Assembly (NCBI GenBank): GCA_031253985.1
Contig: JAIRVH010000207.1
Span: 1 to 53,495 of the forward strand
Direction: 5' to 3'
DNA: 53,495 bases
Source: Sphingobacterium sp.
GTDB taxonomy: Bacteria > Bacteroidota > Bacteroidia > Sphingobacteriales > Sphingobacteriaceae
Shown: positions 8,349-16,256 of the stretch, in pieces
Numbering within the stretch: the first letter of the stretch is position 1
Layout of the letters: each line of letters begins with the position of its first letter
Program-made: the position numbers and the translations under genes
Notes under the pieces: model-generated
Database searches by the model: none
What the model saw: only the letters and a program-made list of their open reading frames with translations
Told to the model about the DNA's origin: nothing

Positions 8349-9573
8349 CCAAATTATATAGCATCGGTGTGTCAGCATTACCACCAAGAATTTTAGCGCC
8401 CTTTGTTAACTTGTCTGTGGTTGGGTTGTATTCCCAGATATAAATCGCATCTGCCTTTGGATCATTGACAGCGATATATGCATTTCCGTTAAGTACAACG
8501 GCTGAACGGGAATTGCTGACTAAAGGAAAATCTAGTTTTTTGATAACTTTTTGTGTATTTACATCTACAATTAAGTATTCCCACATGGCAGCATACCACC
8601 AGTCGTTCCATTCTTTAACGTTATTTTGTGTGTCGTGTGCGCTGATGAGTAAGGCTTTTCCATTTCCTAGGTAAGTAACACCTAATTGGTTATCGCCTCC
8701 TTGTTGCTGACTAATATTAAAGAAGTAGTTCGCATCGAGTTTGTCTTCTCCATCTTTGATTCTATAGAATCCTGTTGGCAGATTTTTACCTCCGCCTAAT
8801 GCAGGCATGGTATAGGTTTGCAAATATGTGTAGCCATTTTCCTTAAATTTGTGGAAGTAACCATTTCTAACTGGACCTACTGGCGCTGAACGATTGTCTT
8901 CCCCTGTTTTTTTGAAGTTCTTAAATGATGGGTAATCAACTGAGCCGGTGTAGGTAATATCATAACTCACTTTAGTTATATTATTGTACAGACAATATCC
9001 TAATACGATTTTATTTCCTTGTGGTAGAAACGCGTAAATTCGCATGTTGTGATCCTTAGGAATGTCTGTATCTGAAGTTATTGTACCATTTGCCTCTACG
9101 ACCATTGTATTTGTATTGATTACAGCATACTCATTGCTGTTACGGGGGCCCACAGCCACACGGTCGTCATCAAGCCAGCTATGCCAACCAATATATAACG
9201 TGGTAAGTTTCGTAAAAGGGATGACCTTAATCGCTTTTAATACACCATTTTCAAAGCTATATTTCCCAAATTGTGCGGCGTTAGGGTCAATGGAATAGAA
9301 ATATTTGCCTTTTTGAATAACATTTTCTTCCCATGGAAACATACTTGTAACATCTGTACCGGCTCCCACTGGCGAGATCTTACCTGCCATTAGGTCCTTT
9401 ACTGGAAGCATAAAAGAGCCATTGTCTGTACTGAATTTAATCGCAAAATTTCCTTCGACTTCTTCCGTTGGGTCTGTTGGGGTGCTGTTGTCTGGCGTGG
9501 ATTTGCTGCAACCTATGAGCGAGATACTTGCCAAAGCGATTAAACTAACGTTTTTTGTAATTGATTTTAACAT
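8341..9573 (-). CDS. DUF4374 domain-containing lipoprotein
   Basis: This 410-residue protein begins with a lipoprotein signal (lipobox LIGC, Cys at about 22), followed by a short Ser/Thr/Pro-rich linker and repeated beta-propeller-like segments such as NGNAYIAVNDPKADAIYIWEY. The DUF4374 family is found in Bacteroidota beside TonB receptors and PepSY proteins and is thought to be a cell-surface or periplasmic partner in iron or haem capture. It lies between receptor and PepSY protein, 23 bases after the receptor. A second member of the family lies on the other side of the receptor (12098-13300). Confidence 0.85.
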   Translation of the reverse strand: MLKSITKNVSLIALASISLIGCSKSTPDNSTPTDPTEEVEGNFAIKFSTDNGSFMLPVKDLMAGKISPVGAGTDVTSMFPWEENVIQKGKYFYSIDPNAAQFGKYSFENGVLKAIKVIPFTKLTTLYIGWHSWLDDDRVAVGPRNSNEYAVINTNTMVVEANGTITSDTDIPKDHNMRIYAFLPQGNKIVLGYCLYNNITKVSYDITYTGSVDYPSFKNFKKTGEDNRSAPVGPVRNGYFHKFKENGYTYLQTYTMPALGGGKNLPTGFYRIKDGEDKLDANYFFNISQQQGGDNQLGVTYLGNGKALLISAHDTQNNVKEWNDWWYAAMWEYLIVDVNTQKVIKKLDFPLVSNSRSAVVLNGNAYIAVNDPKADAIYIWEYNPTTDKLTKGAKILGGNADTPMLYNLDQ

Positions 9574-9596
9574 GATATATAGTTTTAATGATGTTT

Positions 9597-11984
9597 TTAA
9601 TGTGTTGAGCGAATGAGATAGCGGAGTTTTAGGTATACCGAACGGCCTGGGCGCTGCTGTTTAAAGACGTCGTATGCAATCTGATTGGTCAGATTCTTTC
9701 CTTCAAGCGTAATATTGTATTTATTGTTATTGAAAGAATAGGTTGCGGCAATATTGTGCAGCCATTGAGCAGGGATATAATCTTTGGTTGATTTTTCAGC
9801 TAATTTGGACCAGCTTAAAGAATAGTTATTTACAAACTGTAAATAATAGTTCAGCTGTAAACGATTGTCTTTTAACCCTACAATATTATTGCGACCGTAG
9901 CTGATGTCTAAGTTTCCGAATAGCCAGGGCTCATTTGGCGTACGCGCCTTATAGGTTATTTTTTCTCTATTAAATTTATCAAAACGTTCCCGGTCAACAG
10001 CGTTATAATAACTCAAATTCAGCACCGCCATAAAATCGGATTTGTAACCATATTTAATTTCAAAGTCTGCTCCATTGACTTTTACACCGCCTTCATTGTC
10101 TGCTAACTGCTTTTGTCCCTGTGGTGTGTCGTAAGATTTCTGGATGATATAGTCTTTTACATTGCGGTAATAGGTGGAAGCGTCAATAGTTAAATTATGA
10201 TTTCCAAATGTAGCACCATAGTAGAGGTTCAAATTGTAATTATCGCTATTTGCCGGCTTAAGTCCTTCATTCGCCATAACGTTTAAACCATCACCAAAGA
10301 GTTCTGTAAAAGTTGGTAATTGATAGGCATGTTCATACGATAATTTTACCCCATATGTTGAGCCTAACTTAATGTTTGTCACGGCTCCATAGCCGAAGTA
10401 ATTTTTTGAAGTTTTTTCAGCAGTATTTGTCTTGCCAGATAAGCCATAATCTTTGATAAAAAACGAATTGTTTAAGCGGCCTGTCCATAGGATCTGCTGG
10501 TAATTAAGTCCAATGTTCGTCCGATAGATTTGATTTGTTATGTTGTAAAAGTCATTGTATGGGTCGATCTCATTATAATTCTCGCGTTTATTGGTGTTTA
10601 AATTATAGTTGAAATTGAAAAGGTGCTTTGCTGACAGTTGGTAATTCAAATTCACTTGCGAAAAACTGTTGTTAATCTTTTGATGTGTGATAGATTTGTT
10701 GCTGCCAAGTTCACCTGCTTTGGGACTGTATTCTGTTGCTAAGCCATTCCAGTAATAAAATGTTCTCGAACTGGTGTCTGTGATTACATTTTCGCCACGT
10801 GAATAATTAGCATATACTGTTGCTGATAGCTTTTCAAAAATAAATTTATCCTTTCTATAGCGCAGGCTAGGTATAAGGGTATGGCTCTTGCTAAATACCT
10901 GTCCTAATACGCGTTCTTGTGTTGCTGCGGTTTGCTGCTGATCGTATACGTCGATGTATGTCAATCCTAAAACTGCAATATCGGCCCATTTTTTATTGCT
11001 TATGCCAACTTCAACCTGTGTCATAAATGAACGGTAGTCATCATGGAACCGTCTTGCAGATTTTAACGTGTCAAATAGTGCATTTTCAGGGGGGATAGGG
11101 ACTTTTAAGTACACCCCCGCATCGGGGTTTGTTCGCATGAGATAGTCATTATTCGAGAAATTGTAATAACTATTGAGATTAATCATCACACCATTTTTAG
11201 GGTGTTTATATCCTGCGCTCACAGCGGCGCGGTGTGTGTTAAAAGAGCCTATACTATAGCTGACGTCAAGTGATTTCTTATAGTCGCGATTGGTGACGAT
11301 GTTGATTGCACCGCCCAAAGCATCCGAACCCAGTTGAGCCGGCACGACTCCTTTATAAACCTCAATTCTCTCTGCAATGTTGACTGGCATATTATTTAGG
11401 CTCATTCCGCTCCCAAACGACTCTATTGGAATGCCATCTATGAAAAATTTGATGTTATTTCCCGATAGACCATTCAGTGAAAAGGAATACCTTGAACCGA
11501 GGCCTCCCTGCTCTCTAATCTTTACACCAGTACTTCTGTTGAGTATTTGATTGATATCGGAGTTGGTGTTGGCATATTGCTTGGTTTCGATCACATTAAC
11601 ATTGAAACCTGATTCTTTGATCTTTTTGCTGACGGTTTTTCCTTCAACCTGTACTTCGTCCAATGAATTGCTTTCGGTACTTAATGTGATCTCTTTTAGA
11701 ATTTCGGTTGATTTATTGACTTCGAGTTTCAGCGTTAAAGTTTTATAGCCGAGTGCTGAAATAGTAAATTCATGATTCCCAAAGGGTACATGTTTTAATA
11801 TAAAGGTACCGGTTCTATTTGCTTTTGCGCCTTTGTTGGTGCCTTTCTGCAGAATTGTAGCGCCTTCAATCGGTTCCTTCGCACTATTTTTGATGCTACC
11901 TTCGATTTGTGCCTGTTGCTGAGAAAACGAGGAAAAAGATAGGGTTAAAAATAACAGTAACCATATCACTTTAAATTTGGACAT
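9597..11984 (-). CDS. TonB-dependent receptor (siderophore/haem type)
   Basis: This 795-residue outer-membrane receptor has a signal peptide ending at SFSSFSQ, a carboxypeptidase-regulatory-like domain (about 24-110), a plug domain (about 120-235, with INQILNRSTGVKIREQGG and the typical RIEVYKGVVPAQLGSDALGG), and a 22-strand-type barrel ending in an aromatic and basic C-terminus. It resembles FecA/FhuA-type receptors but lacks the N-terminal secretin/STN signalling domain usually used to talk to a FecR anti-sigma factor. It is transcribed after the sigma/FecR/DUF4374 genes and just before the second DUF4374 gene, so it is probably the main importer of the locus. Confidence 0.9.
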   Translation of the reverse strand: MSKFKVIWLLLFLTLSFSSFSQQQAQIEGSIKNSAKEPIEGATILQKGTNKGAKANRTGTFILKHVPFGNHEFTISALGYKTLTLKLEVNKSTEILKEITLSTESNSLDEVQVEGKTVSKKIKESGFNVNVIETKQYANTNSDINQILNRSTGVKIREQGGLGSRYSFSLNGLSGNNIKFFIDGIPIESFGSGMSLNNMPVNIAERIEVYKGVVPAQLGSDALGGAINIVTNRDYKKSLDVSYSIGSFNTHRAAVSAGYKHPKNGVMINLNSYYNFSNNDYLMRTNPDAGVYLKVPIPPENALFDTLKSARRFHDDYRSFMTQVEVGISNKKWADIAVLGLTYIDVYDQQQTAATQERVLGQVFSKSHTLIPSLRYRKDKFIFEKLSATVYANYSRGENVITDTSSRTFYYWNGLATEYSPKAGELGSNKSITHQKINNSFSQVNLNYQLSAKHLFNFNYNLNTNKRENYNEIDPYNDFYNITNQIYRTNIGLNYQQILWTGRLNNSFFIKDYGLSGKTNTAEKTSKNYFGYGAVTNIKLGSTYGVKLSYEHAYQLPTFTELFGDGLNVMANEGLKPANSDNYNLNLYYGATFGNHNLTIDASTYYRNVKDYIIQKSYDTPQGQKQLADNEGGVKVNGADFEIKYGYKSDFMAVLNLSYYNAVDRERFDKFNREKITYKARTPNEPWLFGNLDISYGRNNIVGLKDNRLQLNYYLQFVNNYSLSWSKLAEKSTKDYIPAQWLHNIAATYSFNNNKYNITLEGKNLTNQIAYDVFKQQRPGRSVYLKLRYLIRSTH

Positions 11985-12097
11985 TGTTTTATTTAGATTA
12001 ATTACACATAAAGTAGTTGCGTAATTCTAAATTTACCGAAGGTCCTAAGGTGAAAAAAAAAGGATAATTTTTGTAATGATCTGTTTTACAGGTGGAA

Positions 12098-13300
12098 TTA
12101 ATTTAGTCGATCGATTCTTACGATAAAGTCCGTAGCCTGATCCAGTTGAATGCCTACCTTTATTTCTCCTGATTTGATATCATAAACCCAAACCTGGTGC
12201 TTGTCTGAGCTGTCATCAATGGTGATATATGCTTTACCATTTTCAACGAGTACAGATTCTTTACGGGTGCCTTTGTCAAATGGTAGGTTGAGTTTGCGTG
12301 TGCTTTTGGTACTGAGGTCAACAAGAAAATATTCAAATTGATAAGTAGAGTGGTGGTCGCTAAAATCGGTATAGCGATCTTTACGTTCGCTTCGTACAAT
12401 CGCTTGATGGTTTCCCAGGTACCACATTCCATAAGCGTGGTTATGGGTCTGTGCTGTTAAATCAAAGAAATAATTCGGGTCAATTTGAGTTGACTTCTGA
12501 TCAATTTTAAAGATTGCAGTTGGCTTTGAGGGAATATTTCCTAAATCTATACCTGGGCAAGCCATAAAATAATAGTTTCCCTCTTCATCATTGAAACTAT
12601 AGGATTGTACCGTATTGATCCCTCCGGGATAAGTGGATCGGGTATCTTTTTGGATTCCCTTTAACTCTAGTGTTGTTTTATCTAGGGTAGCCACATATAG
12701 GGTATCTATTGTGGTGAAGTCTGTTTCATTGATTATTTTATTAAACGTGTAACCAATTAGCAGTTTTTGCTGGTGTATGGTACTAAAGCCAATGGAGATA
12801 ATATTGAAGTCGGGGGCTGAGGAAGGTATCTTTAACTCGTGCTGCTGAACGATTTTAAAAGATTTGATAGCGATCTTTGTGTACCATAAACGCCGATTGG
12901 TTTTGTTGTCTGATGTGAAAAGGAGTAAGGTGTCGTTGTTGAGCCAATTGATATTTTCAATATGTTGGTCAGGCATAGACAGCTGAGCAATTTCTTTTAG
13001 GCCTGTTTTTTCTAGTGTATATTTTCTAAATTTCCCTTCTCTGAGGAAATAAAATCTGCCATTTTTAACAATGATGCTGCGATCGAACTCTTGTGTTGGA
13101 ATTTCGACCCCATTTTGTTGAATATCCAACGTTCCACTGTCGATTTGGTTAGATGTTACAATTGTATTCCCTAGATCTTTATCCATCGTGTACAAGCTGT
13201 ATTTGCCGGATAAGCTTTTCTCTTCATGTTCAGATTGACAGCTTATCATTAAGCTAAGTAGCAAAAGCGGTAAGAATAAGATAAGACGGCTTGGTCGCAT
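12098..13300 (-). CDS. DUF4374-like lipoprotein, paralogue of 8341-9573
   Basis: This 400-residue lipoprotein has a signal peptide with lipobox LMISC. Its plan matches the 8341-9573 protein: an opening block about an output value, a stretch containing GNYYFMACPGIDLG, a PNYFF segment (ANYFF in the paralogue), a middle YLGNHQAIV and a late ENGKAYITIDDSSDKHQVWVYD. The two are clearly diverged copies of one family. It sits between the FecR-like gene (29 bases upstream) and the TonB receptor (113 bases downstream). It probably binds the same ligand class or forms a surface complex with the receptor. Confidence 0.75.
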   Translation of the reverse strand: MRPSRLILFLPLLLLSLMISCQSEHEEKSLSGKYSLYTMDKDLGNTIVTSNQIDSGTLDIQQNGVEIPTQEFDRSIIVKNGRFYFLREGKFRKYTLEKTGLKEIAQLSMPDQHIENINWLNNDTLLLFTSDNKTNRRLWYTKIAIKSFKIVQQHELKIPSSAPDFNIISIGFSTIHQQKLLIGYTFNKIINETDFTTIDTLYVATLDKTTLELKGIQKDTRSTYPGGINTVQSYSFNDEEGNYYFMACPGIDLGNIPSKPTAIFKIDQKSTQIDPNYFFDLTAQTHNHAYGMWYLGNHQAIVRSERKDRYTDFSDHHSTYQFEYFLVDLSTKSTRKLNLPFDKGTRKESVLVENGKAYITIDDSSDKHQVWVYDIKSGEIKVGIQLDQATDFIVRIDRLN

Positions 13301-13329
13301 GTGAATATGGGTAATGGAATTAAGATCGA

Positions 13330-13968
13330 TTAAATGATGTTAAATTGTAACTTGAGCTCATGCTGTAATGTTGGTGCAAGAAAAGTGAGTTCAGATTTAG
13401 CGATGATCACTTGTTTTCCATTTTTTTGTGGCTGCAATACAAAATAGATTTCGCCCGTCTTTAATTCTTTCTTTTTATCAGCCCCCGGCATGCTGAAGGC
13501 AAAGTTCCTTTTGGGTATAAAGAGCATATTGCCTGTCGTTTTGATTTCCCCGGTATCGGTATTGATCTGAGCAGTCGCATTCTTGCCCAAAACTATTTTA
13601 TAGTTTTGTTGATTGATATATTTCAAGTTCGCATTCCTCGCGTTGTCGAATGTCGCATCAGTCTTCTCCTGCATGTTATTGAACTGATAGAGGCCAAAGC
13701 TAAGCAGGATTAAGAGGGAGGCTGCAATGCCAACATATTTAAACGGGTATTTTTTGCTCCTAATTTCTATTGGGGCTTCTGTTGTCTCGATATAGTTGTT
13801 GATATCTGCCCAGATATCGTTTTCCAATTTATTTTTTTTAGCTGTTGAAATAGGTATTGGGTTAGCTTCGAAAGTATCATCCATCAGCCATTCTTCTACC
13901 AGCAGTTTTTCTGTTGGAGAGCATTGGCCTAGATGGTATTTCTCTATTAACTTATGGTCTATTTTCAT
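13330..13968 (-). CDS. Short FecR-like anti-sigma factor
   Basis: This 212-residue protein has an N-terminal cytoplasmic segment (DHKLIEKYHLGQCSPTEKLL, typical of Bacteroidota FecR proteins), one transmembrane helix at about 78-95 and a periplasmic part of about 115 residues. Full-length relatives have 300 to 390 residues, with a FecR domain followed by DUF4974; here the chain ends shortly after a degenerate FecR-like segment (INTDTGEIKTTGN, GEIYFVLQPQKNGKQVIIAK). The ATG at 13968 is preferred over an upstream TTG. It follows the sigma-factor gene by 56 bases and is presumably its membrane partner. Confidence 0.75.
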   Translation of the reverse strand: MKIDHKLIEKYHLGQCSPTEKLLVEEWLMDDTFEANPIPISTAKKNKLENDIWADINNYIETTEAPIEIRSKKYPFKYVGIAASLLILLSFGLYQFNNMQEKTDATFDNARNANLKYINQQNYKIVLGKNATAQINTDTGEIKTTGNMLFIPKRNFAFSMPGADKKKELKTGEIYFVLQPQKNGKQVIIAKSELTFLAPTLQHELKLQFNII

Positions 13969-14024
13969 CCGTATATTCAACTCAATAACAAAAGTACGAG
14001 ATTTCTCTTTTCTGCATCAACAAC

Positions 14025-14540
14025 TTACGATATATATTCTATTAATTCTGTCTTTAATGTTTTTAAAGCTCTAGAAATATGATATTCAACTGCTCTTTCA
14101 GAGATCACCAATTCCTGTGCTATTTCTTTGTTTGTAAGCCCTTGTTCCCTGCTCATCTGAAATACTTTGCGGCATTGGTTCGGTAAGGTATTGACTAACT
14201 TGGCAATCTTGTTTGCGAGTTCTTCTGCAATCAGTGTATTGTCTGAATAATGAGATTCCGTTATGTTCGAAATATTGTTCAAATGTTGTTGGCGGGATAC
14301 TTTATTACGTATATATTCAAAAGTCTTGAGTTTGACCGATCGGATCAAATAGCGCTCGACCTCCTTCAGACGAAGTTCTTCCCTGCGCTCCCAAACTGAT
14401 TTAAAAACGTCCTGTACAATCTCTTTTGAATGCTCTTCATCTTGGATATTGCTGAGACAAAAAGCAAACATATCTTCCCAATGACGAAGATATATTTGCT
14501 CAAAACTCTTTCTATCTATAATAAAAAAATCCGTTTCCAA
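14025..14540 (-). CDS. ECF RNA polymerase sigma factor (FecI-like)
   Basis: This 171-residue sigma-70 family protein has region 2 (YLRHWEDMFAFCLSNIQDEEHSKEIVQDVFKSVWERR, in part) and region 4 with the helix-turn-helix LTNKEIAQELVISERAVEY. Both are typical of FecI-type ECF factors. It probably drives the iron-type operon downstream under control of the FecR-like protein. The frame begins with TTG at 14540, 28 bases after a TAnnTTTG box, so the gene also appears to have a housekeeping promoter of its own. It lies 66 bases after trpC but belongs to the next functional unit. Confidence 0.9.
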   Translation of the reverse strand: METDFFIIDRKSFEQIYLRHWEDMFAFCLSNIQDEEHSKEIVQDVFKSVWERREELRLKEVERYLIRSVKLKTFEYIRNKVSRQQHLNNISNITESHYSDNTLIAEELANKIAKLVNTLPNQCRKVFQMSREQGLTNKEIAQELVISERAVEYHISRALKTLKTELIEYIS

Positions 14541-14568
14541 AATATAAAAGCCCTAACTTATACTTGGG

Positions 14569-14576
14569 CAAATATA
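14569..14576 (-). promoter_or_regulatory. -7 promoter box for the ECF sigma gene
   Basis: TATATTTG on the minus strand matches TAnnTTTG. It lies between the trpC stop and the sigma gene start and gives a leader of about 20 bases. The leader also contains a weak GCCC/GGGC hairpin followed by a T-rich stretch, which could trim trp read-through. Confidence 0.5.
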
Positions 14577-14606
14577 ATTTTATTTAGATTGATTTTAAAT
14601 AAGTTT

Positions 14607-15389
14607 CTATATTTCTTTTACAAAGTCTTTGATTGCTTGTCCCGGATCTGCTGTTTTCATAAAATTCTCACCAATTAAGAAGCCCTGAAAACCAGCTTTT
14701 TTTAAGGCTTTAATTGTTGAAGGGGCGGATATGCCACTTTCGGAGACTTTAATGTATTCCGTTGGAATTTTGTCCAAAAGATCATAAGAATGTTGAAGAT
14801 CGACCGAGAAGTCTTTGAGGTTTCTATTGTTGACACCAATAGCATCAATATCATCGAAGAGATTATCCATTAGTTCCTGTTCATTGTGTACTTCGAGCAA
14901 GACATTTAAGCCGATTTGCTTTGCATATGCTGCGAATTCCTGTACTTCCTCTTTTTTCAGACATGCTGCAATTAAGAGGATGATATCTGCTCCATAGGCC
15001 TTGGCTTCTGTGATCTGATATTTATCTACGATGAATTCTTTTCTTAAGATAGGAATACTGATAGCCTCACGTGCTTTCGAAAGATCTTTCAAATGGCCTT
15101 TGAAAAATTCTCCGTCTGTCAGGACAGAAACGGCTGAGGCGCCAGCCTCTTCATAGGCCTTCACAACATCTTCTACAGCGGAAGTACTATTGATATTTCC
15201 TTTCGATGGCGATGCTCTTTTATACTCGGCTATAATTCCCGTCTTTTCAGGATCAAGAATAGATTCTCTCAACGATAGACAGGCAACACTGAAATAGGGA
15301 TAGTTCAATAACTCCTCGACAGGAACTGAAGCTTTTGCTTTTTCTACTTCTATTTTTTTTCGTTCAATGATTTTATCAAGTATAGTCAT
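14607..15389 (-). CDS. trpC: Indole-3-glycerol-phosphate synthase
   Basis: This 260-residue TIM-barrel enzyme closes the ring of carboxyphenylamino-deoxyribulose-5-phosphate to give indole-3-glycerol phosphate in tryptophan synthesis. Family marks are IIAEYKRASPSKG (active-site Lys and phosphate loop), SVLTDGEFFKGHLKDL, PILRKEFIVDKYQI, LLEVHNEQE, IGVNNRNLKDF and SESGI. It begins 11 bases after trpG. It is not fused to trpF. No trpF, trpB or trpA follows; the operon stops here and an ECF sigma gene comes next. Confidence 0.97.
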   Translation of the reverse strand: MTILDKIIERKKIEVEKAKASVPVEELLNYPYFSVACLSLRESILDPEKTGIIAEYKRASPSKGNINSTSAVEDVVKAYEEAGASAVSVLTDGEFFKGHLKDLSKAREAISIPILRKEFIVDKYQITEAKAYGADIILLIAACLKKEEVQEFAAYAKQIGLNVLLEVHNEQELMDNLFDDIDAIGVNNRNLKDFSVDLQHSYDLLDKIPTEYIKVSESGISAPSTIKALKKAGFQGFLIGENFMKTADPGQAIKDFVKEI

Positions 15390-15400
15390 TTTTTTAAGTT

Positions 15401-15976
15401 TTAAATTCCCAACCAGTTTTCAATTAATTTCTTACCATTTGTGGTCAATACCGATTCGGGGTGGAACTGCATCCCCCTTACATCGTATTCGGTATGGGTT
15501 AAGGCCATAATGATGCCATTCTCGTCGATCGCTGTTACCTTGAGACTAGCTGGTAGGGTGTCTTTGTTTACGGCCCAAGAATGGTAGCGTCCTATTTTGG
15601 AATCTTTTGGAAAGTCTTGAAATAATTTCTCCGATTCGTCAACAACAGTGATATTTGTTGCTACGCCGTGCAAAGGTTTTTCCATATTGAATAGCGTGCC
15701 GCCAAAGACCTCAGCAATAGCTTGCTGACCTAAACAAATGCCCAATATGCTTTTATGTGGAGCATAGGTACGGATAACATCTAGCAGAAGTCCCGCCTCT
15801 TCGGGGATACCGGGGCCGGGCGAAAGAAGTATTTTGTCGAAATCTTCGATATCTTCCAGCTTAAATTTATCATTTCTCCACACAACATACTCTTGTCCCA
15901 GTTCTTGTAATAGATGGACTAAATTATAGGTGAATGAGTCGTAGTTATCTATAACGACTATTTTATTGTTGCTCAT
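15401..15976 (-). CDS. trpG: Anthranilate synthase component II (glutamine amidotransferase)
   Basis: This 191-residue class I glutamine amidotransferase supplies ammonia to TrpE. It shows the N-terminal VIDNYDSFTYNLVHLLQELG, the oxyanion strand LLSPGPGIPEEAG, the nucleophile Cys in GICLGQQAIAEVFGG and the His-Glu pair in MQFHPESVLT. Length is normal for a stand-alone TrpG/PabA. Its start overlaps the chorismate-mutase-like gene by 14 bases, indicating translational coupling. It could also serve as PabA, as single amidotransferases often do in Bacteroidota. Confidence 0.96.
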   Translation of the reverse strand: MSNNKIVVIDNYDSFTYNLVHLLQELGQEYVVWRNDKFKLEDIEDFDKILLSPGPGIPEEAGLLLDVIRTYAPHKSILGICLGQQAIAEVFGGTLFNMEKPLHGVATNITVVDESEKLFQDFPKDSKIGRYHSWAVNKDTLPASLKVTAIDENGIIMALTHTEYDVRGMQFHPESVLTTNGKKLIENWLGI

Positions 15977-16256
15977 AACCTTTTACTATAAAATCTTGAT
16001 TAATATAATTTTCAATCTCCTGGAATATGGATTGAATAAATTCAGTAGGCAAATTAAATCTTTCCGCCAATATTTTATAATTGGGATTTAAATTCCGAAT
16101 AAGATTTTGTTCCTCCTCCTGCACATCATTTAAAGACTTACCTTTTTCAACATAAGTTTTGCGTAATGCCAATAATTCTACGATGCGGCTGTCAATGGTG
16201 TCTACTGAAACATGAATGTGTTGCTGATTGACACAGTATTCCAATGGTCTGATCAT
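15963..16256 (-). CDS. Chorismate-mutase-like small helical protein (AroQ fold)
   Basis: This 97-residue, mostly helical protein aligns by eye with AroQ-type chorismate mutases: VDTIDSRIVELLALRKTYVEKGKSL matches the first long helix with its active-site Arg and Lys, and FIQSIFQEIENYI matches the last helix. The first-helix Arg and the DxxRE block of the E. coli enzyme are not obvious (here VQEEEQNLI), so full catalytic competence is uncertain. It overlaps the trpE stop by four bases (ATGA) and the trpG start by 14, so all three are co-translated. It could divert chorismate to prephenate or act as a partner of anthranilate synthase. Confidence 0.6.
   Translation of the reverse strand: MIRPLEYCVNQQHIHVSVDTIDSRIVELLALRKTYVEKGKSLNDVQEEEQNLIRNLNPNYKILAERFNLPTEFIQSIFQEIENYINQDFIVKGYEQQ

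Noticed and set aside
12000..12026. AATTAC...GTAATT inverted repeat upstream of the TonB receptor as a Fur-type site
   Set aside because: Six-base arms 15 bases apart in A+T-rich DNA are weak, and the spacing does not match a Fur box.
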